This document shows, one piece after another, positions 1 to 11,682 of a stretch of 64,000 bases of DNA. Positions within the stretch are counted from its first letter, which is position 1. Every line of letters starts with the position of its first letter. Position numbers and translations under genes: made by a program. This DNA is from Costus lasius (Eukaryota > Streptophyta > Magnoliopsida > Zingiberales > Costaceae): assembly GCA_027563935.2 (NCBI GenBank), contig CM050452.1:32806850-32870849 (forward strand), given 5' to 3'. The notes beneath the pieces are model-generated. The model saw nothing but the letters and a program-made list of their open reading frames with translations, was not told where the DNA came from and did no database searches.

Positions 1-746
1 ACTTAGGCTTTGGGCTTTTACCACATAAGATGCATGCTTTCTTTTTATTACTTATATAATTAGAACTGCATGAGTTTATCTTCTGCTATCACCATAGGAC
101 TTGCATGATAGTGAGGAAGATAAAAGACCGTTAAAATCCAAACGCTAACATATCAAGCTCGTAAGCCTTCTGACGCGAAACCTCACTGTTCTGATTATCG
201 TTGGAGCCGTGTTGTACCCACTCAGTGGGCACGTCCATCTATCTTTAGACGGTGCTGGATTTCACCTGCGTGTTACAGAGAAGGGATTTATCGCTTCTCG
301 TTGCTCAGCATAGCACGTGGTGGTCCAGGGAGTAGGTCGGGTCAGCTTGACCATGTAGACTACATATGTGGTGCATATGGTAGCACATGGAGGCAGCCAT
401 CTGCGGGGTCAGAGATTGTGTTGTACCAACTCAGTTGGCACAGTCTGCTGGATTGCCCAGATGAAGGGGAATCGCACGGGTTGGCGATTGGCAGGGACTG
501 CCTACCAGAGATTAGTGCTTGTACTCTCTGTGCATCTTATCTCGCCTGAGCGGGACGCGGAGACCAAGTATGAAATCTGGATCCCATCTCACTAAAAGAG
601 TGTTACTCTTTCAGACTGTTTACTGGATTTTTCAGTCAGACAAAATAGTGAGAAAAAGAATCTTTCTTAAGTCCTGGATTGATTCTGAACATTGATACTG
701 ACCTTGCTGTTCTTGCTTGTTGTAGATTCCTGCAGCAACGAACACC
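1..746 (+). other. 5' leader of element A1 (3' part)
   Basis: Untranslated leader upstream of gag. It matches 61877-62627 of element A4 and the minus-strand leader of A2. Several short ORFs occur but their reading is not kept in A2, so I do not call them genes. Just before the gag ATG there is a pyrimidine-rich stretch ending TTGTTGTAG (about 718-726) that resembles a plant 3' splice site. Confidence 0.85.
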
Positions 747-3700
747 ATGAGCTTCAATGTGCGATCCCTACCGGAAAGGGAGAAGTTTGCTGGGCCGAAC
801 TTCTCTGACTGGTTCGGACACCTTAAGATCGTTCTTAAGGCAGAGAGGAAACTGTATGTCCTCGAGACGGCGATACCGCCGCAGCCCGCTGCGAACGCCG
901 CAAGGGCGGTTCGCGATGCCTATGAAAAGCATGTCAATGATAGCATTGATGTCGCTTGCCTGATGCTAGCGTCTATGACGCCACCGCTGCAGCGTCAGCA
1001 TGAGGATATGTCGGCTATAGAAATTATAGCGAACCTCAAGATGCTATATGCTGCACAGGCGAGGACAGAACGCTATAATCTGACGAAGCTGTTCTTTCAG
1101 AGCAAACTGGCTGAAGGGAGCCCAGTGGGAGCTCACGTGCTCAAGATGATTGGGCACAAGGAGGCTCTGGAGAAACTGGGGCATACCATCAACCAGGAGC
1201 TTGCTGTAGACATAATTCTACAGTCTCTTCCGCCTTCTTTCGATGCGTTCATCATTAACTTTAATATGAACAAAATCGATTGTACTCCGGCAGAGCTGTT
1301 GAATATGCTCTTGACTACTGAGGAAACTCTGAAGGGAAAGCCTTCAACCTCTGTCTTATTGGTTCCCTCAAGGAACAAGAAGAAGGGGAAGAAGGGCAAG
1401 GCCCCTATCAAGAATTACAGCAAGGCTCTGAAACAGAAGGTAAAGCGGTCGAAGGACAACAGGTGTTTCCACTGTGGCCAGCTGGGTCACTGGAAAAAGG
1501 ACTGTAAAGCGCTCCAAGGAGATAAGAGGGGAAGCATCGCTTCTGGCTCAGGTATATATGTGACTGAGGTCATGTTATCTTCTTCTACCATATCATGGGT
1601 GTTGGACACTGCATGTGGAGTTCACATTTGTTCAAATGTACAGGAACTCAAGAGAAGAAGGCAGGTGGGACAGCATGAGGTAGACCTACGTGTTGGAAAC
1701 GGGGCACGGGTTGCTGCTGTTGCTGTAGGAGACTATTTCATTTCTTTACCATCTGGCATTGTATTGGAATTAAACAATTGTTATTTTGTACCCAGTATTA
1801 CCAAGAATATTATCTCTATTCCTGCTCTTGTCAGGAAAGGATTTGCCTTTGAATGCAATATTTCAAAGTGTGTTTTATCTTGTGATAATATTGTGTATGC
1901 AACTGGTTCAATTAACAATGGGTTGTTCATGTTGGACATGAAAAATTCTATACAAAACATTGATAATAAGAAAGCCAAGTATGCTGATGACAGCACCTTG
2001 CTATGGCATAGTCGTTTAGGCCATATTAACGAGAAGCGCATTAAGCGGTTGCATGATCATGGACTGCTGGGATCATTCTCCTATGAGGAGATTGATACAT
2101 GCAAAGCTTGTTTGATGGGTAAAATGACGAAGTCACCTTTTTCTAATAAAGGTCAAAGGGCTTCAGGTTTACTTGACCTTATACACAGTGATGTGTGTGG
2201 GCCATTTAGTAAACATGCCAGAGGTGGCTATCAGTACTTCATTACCTTTACTGATGATTTCAGTAGGTATGGGTATGTCTATTTGATGAGACATAAGAGT
2301 GAATCTTTTGACAAGTTCAAAGAGTTCAAAAATGAAGTACAGAATCAGCTAGGCCGAAATATCAAGGCACTTCGCTCAGATCGAGGTGGAGAATACTTGA
2401 GTCATGCGTTTACTGACTATCTAAAGGAGTGTGGGATTATCTCACAGCTCACTCCGCCAGGAACACCGCAATGGAATGGTGTGTCCGAGAGGAGAAATAG
2501 AATGTTACTTGATATGGTTCGTTCTATGATGAGTCAGGCTACTCTTCCATACTCCTTTTGGGGTTTTGCACTGGAAACAGCTGCAAAGGTACTAAACCGA
2601 GTGCCATCCAAGGCAGTTTCAAAGACGCCATATGAGTTATGGTATGGGAAACAGCCGAGCTTGACATTTATCAGGATCTGGGGTTGCGAGGCTTATGTCA
2701 AAAAGCTCGCCTCTGGGAAACTGGAGAGCAGATCTGAGAAATGTATCTTTGTCGGTTACCCTAAGGAAACTAAGGGTTATTATTTCTACGATCCCAAGGA
2801 GAACAAAGTATTTGTTGCTCGGACGGCCATATTTCTTGAGAAGGAATTTCTTCTGCAAGAGGCCAGTGGGAGAGAAATAAAGCTGGATGAGATTCCAGAG
2901 GAAGGACAAAGTAGTCAAGCACAGTTGGATGTGCCTGAGCCGGTAGATCAGGTTATTGAACAACCTGAGGCTCAAATAACACGGGAACCGCGAAGATCGG
3001 GAAGGATCCGTCGTCAGCCTGAGCGCTATGACGGAGTCTACATCATTGATAATGATGAACCCCTCACTTATGCGGATGCGGTCAGTGGACCGGAGTCAGC
3101 TAGATGGCTTGAAGCTATGCGAGCCGAGATGGACTCCATGTCAGATAACCAGGTCTGGGATTTGGTTGATCCGCCTCCGGGAGTAATCCCTATAGGCTGT
3201 AAATGGATCTTCAAGAAGAAGATTGACATGGATGGTAACGTTGTTACCTATAAAGGCAGGCTAGTTGCGAAAGGTTTCAAACAAATATACGGGTTAGATT
3301 ATGATGAAACTTTCTCTCCTGTAGCCATGTTTAAGTCTATTCGGATTCTTTTCGCGATAGCAGCATATTATGATTATGAGATCTGGCAGATGGATGTGAA
3401 GACAGCTTTCCTTAATGGAAATCTGGATGAGGATGTGTATATGACACAACCTGAAGGTTTCACTAATCCATCAGATCGTCATAAAATATGCAAGTTAAAG
3501 AAGTCCATTTATGGACTTAAGCAAGCATCAAGAAGCTGGAATATTCGTTTTGATGAATCAATCTCTGAGTTTGGCTTCATCAAGAACGAAGATGACCCGT
3601 GCGTATATAAGAGGTTTAGTGGGAGCGTAATTACATTCCTAATCCTCTACGTCGATGATATCTTGATCATTGGAAATGATATTCCTGAAATGCATGCTGT

Positions 3701-4631
3701 TAAAGCATGGTTAAGGAAATGTTTCCAAATGAAAGATCTAGGAGAAGCAGCCTATGTATTAGGTGTGAAGATCTACAGAGATAGATCTAAGAGGCTTCTC
3801 GGGCTGTGCCAGAGTACTTACATCGATAAAGTCCTGGAGAGATTTCATTTAGAAAATTCTAAACGAGGATATCTTCCAGTCAGACATGGTCTGAATCTTT
3901 CGAAGAGTCAGTGTCCACATACACAGACTGAGAAAGATGAAATGGACAATACGCCTTATGCTTCGGCTATTGGGTCCATTATGTATGCGATGTTGTGTAC
4001 TCGCCCAGACGTCGCTTACGGGTTAAGCGTGACCAGTCGATTCCAAAGTAATCCAGGTATGGCGCACTGGATTGCAGTCAAGAACATTTTAAAATATCTG
4101 CGGAGGACCAAAGATATGTTCTTGATATATGGTGGTCAGGAAGAACTCAGTATAGAAGGATATACTGACGCTTCGTTCCAGTCAGACCAGGATGATTTCC
4201 GATCGCAATCAGGCTATGTTTTTAGCTTGAATGGTGGAGCAGTGGTGTGGAAGAGTTTCAAACAGTCAACTGTTGCTGATTCCACAACAGAAGTCGAGTA
4301 TGTTGCAGCCTCGGAAGCATCCAAGGAGGCAGTGTGGATTCATAAGTTCGTGAGAGAACTTGGTGTTGTTCCTTCGAGTGCAGATCCTTTGGTTATCTTC
4401 TGTGATAACACTGGAGCAATCGCACAAGCAAAGGAACCACGGTCGCACCAGAAGTCCAAGCACATACAGAGACGGTTTCACTTGATCCGGGAGATCATTG
4501 ATCGTGGCGAGATCAAAATATGCAAGGTTCATACAGATGACAATCTGGCAGACCCGCTTACCAAGCCTCTGGCGCAGCAGAAGCATGAGAAGCACTGTAA
4601 TAATATGGGTTTGAGATTTCTCAACCATTAG
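747..4631 (+). CDS. gag-pol: Intact copia gag-pol polyprotein
   Basis: A single open frame of 1294 codons encodes the whole copia polyprotein, which supplies the capsid protein and the enzymes for reverse transcription and integration. Gag covers roughly residues 1-265 and carries a CCHC zinc knuckle (CFHCGQLGHWKKDC, about 240-253). The protease active-site motif DTACG starts at D287. The integrase has the pre-integrase His/Cys region (WHSRLGH, from about 420) and a DDE triad at D482, D545 and E581, the last two 36 apart as usual. Reverse transcriptase has YVDD at 968-971. RNase H begins near EGYTDAS (D1141) and ends with LADPLTKPL. The start ATG sits after the conserved leader end and is matched in A4 (62628). 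All key residues are present, so the copy may be functional, but its 5' LTR cannot be seen. Confidence 0.95.
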   Translation: MSFNVRSLPEREKFAGPNFSDWFGHLKIVLKAERKLYVLETAIPPQPAANAARAVRDAYEKHVNDSIDVACLMLASMTPPLQRQHEDMSAIEIIANLKMLYAAQARTERYNLTKLFFQSKLAEGSPVGAHVLKMIGHKEALEKLGHTINQELAVDIILQSLPPSFDAFIINFNMNKIDCTPAELLNMLLTTEETLKGKPSTSVLLVPSRNKKKGKKGKAPIKNYSKALKQKVKRSKDNRCFHCGQLGHWKKDCKALQGDKRGSIASGSGIYVTEVMLSSSTISWVLDTACGVHICSNVQELKRRRQVGQHEVDLRVGNGARVAAVAVGDYFISLPSGIVLELNNCYFVPSITKNIISIPALVRKGFAFECNISKCVLSCDNIVYATGSINNGLFMLDMKNSIQNIDNKKAKYADDSTLLWHSRLGHINEKRIKRLHDHGLLGSFSYEEIDTCKACLMGKMTKSPFSNKGQRASGLLDLIHSDVCGPFSKHARGGYQYFITFTDDFSRYGYVYLMRHKSESFDKFKEFKNEVQNQLGRNIKALRSDRGGEYLSHAFTDYLKECGIISQLTPPGTPQWNGVSERRNRMLLDMVRSMMSQATLPYSFWGFALETAAKVLNRVPSKAVSKTPYELWYGKQPSLTFIRIWGCEAYVKKLASGKLESRSEKCIFVGYPKETKGYYFYDPKENKVFVARTAIFLEKEFLLQEASGREIKLDEIPEEGQSSQAQLDVPEPVDQVIEQPEAQITREPRRSGRIRRQPERYDGVYIIDNDEPLTYADAVSGPESARWLEAMRAEMDSMSDNQVWDLVDPPPGVIPIGCKWIFKKKIDMDGNVVTYKGRLVAKGFKQIYGLDYDETFSPVAMFKSIRILFAIAAYYDYEIWQMDVKTAFLNGNLDEDVYMTQPEGFTNPSDRHKICKLKKSIYGLKQASRSWNIRFDESISEFGFIKNEDDPCVYKRFSGSVITFLILYVDDILIIGNDIPEMHAVKAWLRKCFQMKDLGEAAYVLGVKIYRDRSKRLLGLCQSTYIDKVLERFHLENSKRGYLPVRHGLNLSKSQCPHTQTEKDEMDNTPYASAIGSIMYAMLCTRPDVAYGLSVTSRFQSNPGMAHWIAVKNILKYLRRTKDMFLIYGGQEELSIEGYTDASFQSDQDDFRSQSGYVFSLNGGAVVWKSFKQSTVADSTTEVEYVAASEASKEAVWIHKFVRELGVVPSSADPLVIFCDNTGAIAQAKEPRSHQKSKHIQRRFHLIREIIDRGEIKICKVHTDDNLADPLTKPLAQQKHEKHCNNMGLRFLNH

Positions 4632-4640
4632 ATTAAGTGC

Positions 4641-4651
4641 AAGTGGGAGAT
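4641..4651 (+). promoter_or_regulatory. Polypurine tract of A1
   Basis: The purine-rich run AAGTGGGAGAT directly precedes the 3' LTR and is the expected primer site for plus-strand DNA synthesis. The same run occurs before the 3' LTRs of B0, B1 and A2. Confidence 0.85.
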
Positions 4652-6372
4652 TGTTGGGGTATGCCCTTAAGGCTAATGTTTGAGGCCTTGGGATTGTATA
4701 AGTATCATGTAATAAACTCTTATGTTTATAAAGGCATGGTTATTATTCAGGTTGCTACCTTGTCTGCTGTAATAAGTGTACTTCTGAATAATGTCTCAAA
4801 GCTGTTCAGCTAGGCTGACATGCATATGTCCTTAGTCGAGATTTCTTGGTGAACATGAGACAGCCTTGATATGATTGAGACTAATATGTGTTCTAATCTT
4901 ATAGGATGCTTCGAGCATGGAATAAGATGTAGACTCATGGGTACATTGGATGTACTGGACAGACCCTACTAGGATATTCAATTGCTTGTCACAATGTGAA
5001 TGATCCTTGTAAGCACCAAGTGGCACATGTCCTCTGACTTGAGATCACTTGTGTTTCTAAATGATGATTGTCATTGTCTTGAGGTAGTTCAATATCATTT
5101 GAAACATAATGATTATAGACTATCTTGGATGGTGAGCTTGAATCAGGTTAGGGCACTAGTGATAGACATAGGATTGCCGTCTCCTTGTTTAAGGAGTGTG
5201 ATGTTCTAAAGGGGCCCCCCTATATGAGATGATTGAGATAGTGTATGGCCATACCCAGATGACTATGTTCATCTGATCTAATCATGCTCATCGTATTGGA
5301 GTTACAAGCTTGACCCGCTTGTCCAATAAGAACATCCAGTGGCAAAGGACACATGTATGCCTAGTGAAGTTGATTCACACTTGTGCTGTGGTTTGGGTGA
5401 AGTCTTGGAAGACTCTTTCCTTTATATCGGGAGACAGTGATGTGTTGCTAGATACCCCTCACTGATCGTGATAACGAAAGTTATCGTTACCGACATTTAA
5501 AGGAAACCCTCAGGGTCGCACAATTTGATGATATGGCTTACTTAAGTCAGATCGTGTGGACTGAATTGTTTGGGTTCAGTTTAAAGGGATAGAGGCTCTG
5601 ATTGTAAGTGAGATCTGGTCTGATCATGTTTGATTGATTGGGACTTGAGATCGGTAAGCTTCGATCGAGAGTATTGATGCTAGATCGGTGAGATCAAGAG
5701 TATCACGAGATCAACGGTTAGATATTGAACCATTGGTTCAATGAGATCTAGACCATGGCTTGGGCTGGTTTAATTTGGTTCTTGAACCAAATTGAAATGG
5801 ATTGAAGTGGCTTGAACCGGTTCACAAGGGTGAACGCTTGGTTCAAGGGGTTAGGCGTTTTGGTTCGGTAATGGGCGCATAGCTTCATCTCTTCCATTTA
5901 TGGAAAGTATTGAAGGCGACTTCACCTTAACGCCAAAGCGTTTTGAACGCTCGACTTCACTCCTCTCTTCTCAACGTTCATCCTTGGAGGTGAGAAAAAA
6001 AAATTCGGACGAGAAGAGGAGGAAGGTTGCTCTCGCCAAGCTTGATCTCCAAAACTCCTTCACGCGACAAGGGATACTTTGGAGCCTTGCTAGCACAAGG
6101 GACGTTCAAGGTGTAGGCCTTCTTCTTCTTGTGTGCGATTCCTTTGGAGAAGTTCTCTTTGAACTTTGCTTCCAAGCCGACATCCGATCTATGGCATTGG
6201 TATGATCACATTCTTGATCTAATGAAATATTATAGTTGATCATATGAGCACATAAGCGATTGAATTCTTGAAACCCTAGCGAAATGCATGCGCCCCCTTG
6301 TTTAGGGTTTTCGGCCCCCCCTCTTGAAAGGGGTTTTATCCGCTTGCGCTCCCCCTTGAAGGGGACCCTTCA
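4652..6372 (+). repeat. 3' LTR of element A1 (family A)
   Basis: Starts TGTTGGGG right after the polypurine tract and ends CTTCA, giving the TG...CA termini expected for an LTR. It is 1721 bp. It aligns along its length with the LTRs at 48785-50466 (reverse), 57518-59064 and 59065-60762. The boundary at 6372 is also set by the abrupt switch to family B reverse-transcriptase sequence. Confidence 0.93.
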
Positions 6373-7627
6373 ATAGCTGCATATCATGATTATGAGATAT
6401 GACAGATGGATGTTAAGACAATATTCCTTAATGGAAAGCTGACAAAGGTGATGGATTCATCCATCCTACATATACAAGTAAGGTCTGCAAGCTAAAGAAA
6501 CCCATTTATGGATTGAAGCAAGCATCTCAAAATTGAAATCTTCGATTTGATGAAGCTGTGAGAGATTATGGCTTTATTAAAAGTGAAGATGACGCCTGTG
6601 TATACAGAAAATTAAGTGGGAGCTTGGTGACTTTTCTGGTCTTGTATGTCGATGACATAGTGCTTATCGAAAATGACATCCCTAGTCTTCAGTCAGTGAA
6701 GACATGGTTGGGGAAGTGTTTCGAGATGAAAGACTTAGGGGAGGCCGCCTATATACTAGGCATAAAAATCTACTATGATAGATCCAAGAGGCTCCTCGCC
6801 CTTAGTCAAAGTACCTACATTGATAAGTCTTTGAGAGGTTCTATATGGAGCAATCCAAAAGAGGATACCTTCCAATAAGACATGACCTTACTCTCTCAAA
6901 GAGCCAGTGTCCCACCACATAGGCTGAGATGGATGAAATGAGTCGAGTTCCCTATGCATCTGCAGTGGGATCGATCATGTATGCAATGTTGTGTACTAGA
7001 CCAGATATGGCTTACGCTGTGAGTATAACCAGCCGATACCAATCCAATCCAAGTCTGCAGCACTGGGTGACTGTAAAGAACATCCTGAAGTATTTGAAAA
7101 GAACTAAGGATTTATTCTTGGTCTACGGAGGACAGGAAGAGCTCAGTGTTCAGGGCTACACTAATGCGTCATTCCAGTCTGACCCTGACCACTTTAGATC
7201 ACAGGCTGGCTATGTGTTCAAATTAAATGGAGGTGCTATTTGCTGGAAAAGCTTCAAGCAGTTCACCATAGCTGATTCTACAACAAAGGCCGAGTATGTT
7301 GCTGCTTCTGAGGCAGCCAAAGAAGCTATTTGGATAAGAAAGTTCATATCTGATCTTCAAGTGGTTCCAACTACTGTGGATCCCATTGAGCTCTATTGTG
7401 ACAACAATGGAGCCATTGCACAAGGAAAGGAACCATGGTCTCATCAATGGTCCAAATACATACTCAGGAGATTTCACCTGATCAGAGAGATTATTGCTTG
7501 AGGTGGTGTCAAGATTAGTGGAGTTGATACAGAGAACAATCTAACAGATCCACTGACCAAGGCTTTGGTGCAGCAGAAGCATGATGGTCATGCCAGGGAT
7601 ATGGGGTTGAGAATCCTCGACCTCTAG
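6373..7627 (+). pseudogene. Family B pol fragment (reverse transcriptase and RNase H), broken
   Basis: The fragment matches the C-terminal third of copia pol. The catalytic YVDD box is at about 6644-6655, the RNase H core includes GYTNASFQSD with Asp-to-Asn variation near its start, and CDNNGAIAQGKEP follows. Open segments run 6558-6878 and 6929-7501; between and around them are frameshifts. Next to the A1 junction about 21 bp are missing compared with B1 (around 6448). A stop at 7499-7501 replaces the sequence ATTGATAGA of B1. The N-terminal two thirds are cut off by A1. No product is expected. Confidence 0.88.
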
Positions 7628-7648
7628 GTCTAAGTACAAGTGGGAGAT

Positions 7649-9602
7649 TGTTGGTGTATATGCCCTGAGACCTATATTTGGTCAACCTATGTACTACTTG
7701 ACTTTGATATTTCTTATATCATCCTAGCATCGTCGTTATCAATGTTTGTCTACACCTGCGATTGTGTACTTATATGATAATGTCCCTAGAGACAGATTGG
7801 ATCTGTGCTCAAACTATTGTCCCCAGTCAATGTACCTTAGTGGATAAAGGACAGCTATGGTACTTGAAAGACTGGTTTATGTGCTGGTTAGGCACTAGAT
7901 GGTAATGCAGACATAGGGGTATATCAGTGGTTAATATACTGGATTGACCCGCTGTGAGGCAATGCCTTAGTGTCATGAGTTATCCTCACAAGTGATAGGA
8001 GATGCATTGATCCTTAGACTTGAGGTCATTGACTCTTCTATATGGCTAGGGACATGCTTTGATGCAACCTAACACTTTGCCTTAATTTGGAGGTTATAAC
8101 GGTTGTCATTGAGTATGTCACAACCTATATTAGAAGATCAATGTATAGACAAAGGATTTGCCCCTTCCTAATGGAAGCTTGATATCTATGGAGCTCCTTT
8201 ATGGTTCTATGACTGAAAGTGTATGGTCATACCTAGGTGTAGACCTGATTTAGTCATGACCATGTGATTGGGTGAAAACAAGTCATGACACACTTGTCCA
8301 ATCGGATATCAGTTCGGCAAAGGGACTATAATGTATCTGTACCTAGTTGCGATGATGGGGATGTCAATGTTGATATCCATTCCGATGACTTGGGTAGCAG
8401 CGATGCACTGCTAGGTGCCACTCACTACTTGTGGTGACCTTAGGTCAGCACTGCCAACGTCAAGGGAACCTACAGGGTCACACACCAAGATACTCAAGTT
8501 CTCGTATTGATTGGGAAGCCTTATGATCGAGTTATTGGATAACTCGGATCCATTTTGGAGATTTCATCAGCGCCAATGGGTCTGATGAGATGGAATAAAC
8601 TTATTGAAGCCAACTTCCATTTTTGGCATATTGACCAATGTAACCACGGTTAGCCTCATTTGACCTTGGGTTAAGTTGGATTCGATCCAATGACTTGGTT
8701 AACATGCATAATGGACCTTGGGCTAGGCCCATTGCTAAGTTGGGCTTGCTAATAAGTTGTCATGAAGAGATAGGAGCCTAAAAGGGTATAATAGGAAGAA
8801 TTGATCCATGAAGGCGCCTAAGGGGCATAATGGGGTGATGCTTGGTGCCTTTGCTTCATTTGGAAGTAAAAGGCACCTAGCCCTTCATCCTTTGATGGAA
8901 TGAATGCCTCTAAGGCATGTCTTGGGCTGATATGGCTCTTGGGCAAATATGGATAGGTTGAATGAGGTTTATGGTAAAGTCTTGAAGACTTTCCTTACCT
9001 CAAAACCTAATTGTCAACCCCTCATCCTAGCCGCCCACTTGTCACGATCTAAGCCCTCCCCAAACCACCTCTCCTTGTTATAAAAGAGACCCTACATGCC
9101 CCATCTTGATAATCGATCAATTGGCGTGAGCAAAGGGTGAAGGCAAGAGCAAGGGTTCAAGTGGCGCAACCCCTCTTCTTCTTCCTAGCCACAAGTATTC
9201 TTCCCTTCTTCCTCTTGGCACAAGAAGGACTTCTCTTGGCGGCTTCTTCATCTCCTCTCCATCTTCATTGGCGCATCTCTCTTGGAGGTGGCACAAGGAC
9301 TGAAGAAGGAGTATAAAAGCTTGGATCTTCTTCCCGAGGCTAGCACCTGGCATGGAAGAAGAGAGCTCGAGACATCCGTGTGTGTGAGACTACAGAGGGC
9401 GAACACTTGGGCGCCTACCTCGATATCAGCTTCTCCTCTTACTCCTAAGGTATTTTCTATCACATCGTGTCGACCCCCTCGCTTGACAATCTTCACTGGG
9501 TTTTTGGGACTGCCCTGTTTCGGCGATATTTTTTCGCTGTGCAATGTAATATGTAATGTCTATCTCTGAAAAATTATAAAATATCCCTGGGGTTTCCCAA
9601 CA
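7649..9602 (+). repeat. 3' LTR of element B0 (family B)
   Basis: Starts TGTTGGTGTATATGCCC after the tract AAGTGGGAGAT and ends CCCAACA, the same end as the other family B LTRs. It is 1954 bp. A TATA-like box (TTATAAAA) is at about 9078-9085. This LTR lacks the dense TGGGCC array of B1 and B2 and differs from them in the U3 part, so it is a separate subfamily. Confidence 0.9.
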
Positions 9603-10377
9603 ATTTGCCCCTCCTCTTAAAGCAAAATACAACATTAGGATTAATTATAACAGTTATAATATCTCTTATACTTTGCATTACATATCTGTCACACTTGTAG
9701 TAAAATGATTGAATTGTTTCTATTATGGTACAAGTGATTAGGTAGCAATCTAAATCGACCATTATATATGATGTATGCAACTTTCTGATCTTTTACTATC
9801 AATTCATTTATCGGTTTAGTTCAATCCATCATGCTCACTAATTGAAATTTTTAATAAGAATTTTGATTGAGTAAGGCTATATGATTTTCAAGACCTTTAT
9901 AATGGTGGCCCTTTGTACTTTGACTACCAATATTTTTCTAATGTTTTTAAGTGGCTTATGGTGTAGAAATTGTTTTGCATGTTGTTTTGGACTCTATGTA
10001 GAGTAATCCAAAACAAACTTTTTAAATCCAATTTCATAATGGTATTTTGCATAGAATATAAATTTCTATCTCAATACATTGAGTTGTCAAATAACAAAAA
10101 ATTGCCTAACAATATGATCTAGGCAAGAGACATGGAGGTACAAGTGGAGCTTGAGGTTACCCTAGCCAAGGGCACCCAAGGTTCCATAGCCCATTGCATT
10201 GCATGCATCATTGTAGGATAGATATTTTCTAAATTTTACATGCATCTCATATTTTTGCATTAATATTGTATTTATGCATCAGGGTAGCATAGGACTATTG
10301 TGTCAAATTTTGATAAGCTCAAGCTAGCCAAGTCAAAGGAGAATTAGCCCAAGACAAGTCAAGGCATCATCAACATG
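9603..10377 (+). other. AT-rich stretch without recognisable gene
   Basis: No ORF here has protein-like composition. The stretch probably belongs to the older sequence into which the element at 10383 inserted, because it continues after the second CTAAT duplication at 13645. A small set of repeated words (AAGTCAA, AAGCAAA) is common to both sides. Confidence 0.5.
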
Positions 10378-10382
10378 CTAAT
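10378..10382. repeat. Left target-site duplication CTAAT
   Basis: The five bases before the first LTR match the five after the second LTR exactly, which fixes both ends of the element. Confidence 0.9.
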
Positions 10383-11682
10383 TGTGATGCCGCTTTCTGA
10401 TCTGTATTAGGCCAGATGACTGGACTAGGTGATGGCCCAAGTCCACGACGCAAGCACGGCCCGAATCCACCCGCCCCATCCTGCTTCAGCGAATGAGTAA
10501 GGCGGAAAATCGGACAGGCGGCAAATCGGGCAAGCAGCTTCAACCGTGCCATCTCCGGTGCCATCCTGACGCTGACAACGGCGAGAAGTCCGCGACGATT
10601 CCGGTGACTACGGCGGCTGCAACTCCAGCAAGGACGATGACAGCACAAGTTGGCGTCCGAAGGCAAAAGGCGAGCTGGCATTATCGAGCGAGAAGCGGAT
10701 GAAGTAGGCGCTCCAGGCAGGCGAGCGAATCACGGCAGAGGCGTGATTCATGGACGGCGAAAAAGGAAGGACGGTTGGCGGCCGTTCCTCCTTCCAGATC
10801 CGATCCCACCTCTTCCCTTCTTAAGAGGCGGCTGGCAGCGAATGGAGGGGAGGAAGGAGGGGAAGAAGAAGGTGGCTCCCCTCCCCCTGTTCCGAGAGTG
10901 GGTGAGCGAGAATCTCCCCTCTAGGAGGCGCGAACCGGCGGCATGAGAGAGGAGGGGGAGGTGGGACCGGAGCAAGCAGCGTGCTCCTCTGTATCCGCCG
11001 ACAATGGGAGTGGCAGCATCCAGGCGGCACGAGCGTCTGCCGCATGTCCCTTCCCCTGTTCCAGCGCTCCAGCCCTGATGTCGTCGCTAGGAGGGCGACG
11101 AAGAGAGGCCGGCGAGGCCTCTTCCCGAAGTAGCAGCTCCGATGCCATCGCAGGCGGGCGACGAAGAGTTCTCCGGCGAGGTTGAGGGAACTGTAAGTCA
11201 ACGGTGAGGTGCCGTCGACGTGAGGGAGCAAGGGAGAGCACTGTAAGAGGGTTTATGTAGGTTGATCTGGCCAATCAACGTAAATTTCCCTATGTTTCTT
11301 GTCTTCTCCGGCGAACTCTCTCCCTCTGTGTTTTCGGTGACATTTCCTTCTCACCATCTCCGGCCACGGCAGCTTTCGCGATCAAAGGGCTGAGGCCGGA
11401 CCCGGATTCCGGCCTGCCGCACGTCCTTGCCGTCCACATCCTCCTCCGGCGTCGACGGCCGACGAACGAAACACAGGCGGCGTTCATTCGATGCCGCACA
11501 TAGACGATGAACAGCATGCGAGTTTTCGAACGCTCCCGGCATTCGAAACGAGGCGGGGCTTGGTCAAAGTTGGCTAACGCTTTCCGTGCGGCTGAATCGA
11601 CATCCAAATTTGATTTTGGATTTTTAGCGCACAGGAGGCTGGATTGGGTGACGTGGACGGCTCGATTGGGCTAGGCATGATA
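10383..11682 (+). repeat. 5' LTR of the non-autonomous element
   Basis: Starts TGTGATGCCGC and ends GCATGATA, where the usual terminal CA has become TA; the 3' LTR keeps GTGACA. It is 1300 bp against 1232 bp for its partner, and the two differ by many substitutions and small indels, so the insertion is not recent. The many GC-rich ORFs here on both strands are not supported as genes. Confidence 0.9.

Larger units (their letters stand above)
1..6372 (+). mobile_element. Element A1: Ty1/copia retrotransposon (family A), 5' end outside window
   Basis: The window opens inside the 5' leader of this element, at a point matching about 61877 in element A4. Leader, gag-pol, polypurine tract and 3' LTR follow in the standard copia order (protease, integrase, reverse transcriptase, RNase H). 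The LTR start TGTTGGGGTATGCCC and the length of about 1.7 kb resemble the Angela-like group of the Tork clade; that assignment is an inference from memory of family features. The element ends at 6372 and is followed directly by the reverse-transcriptase sequence of a family B element, so A1 is a nested insertion. Confidence 0.93.
6373..9602 (+). mobile_element. Element B0: 3' part of a family B copia element
   Basis: Begins in mid reverse transcriptase (compare 33168 onward in B1), continues through RNase H and a polypurine tract, and ends with a complete 3' LTR. Its 5' part must lie on the far side of A1, outside the window. Confidence 0.9.

Noticed and set aside
301..549. 82-codon ORF in the leader of A1, also at 62180-62428 in A4
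   Set aside because: The same length in two young copies is expected without selection. The corresponding part of A2 does not keep the frame, and the sequence resembles no known protein.
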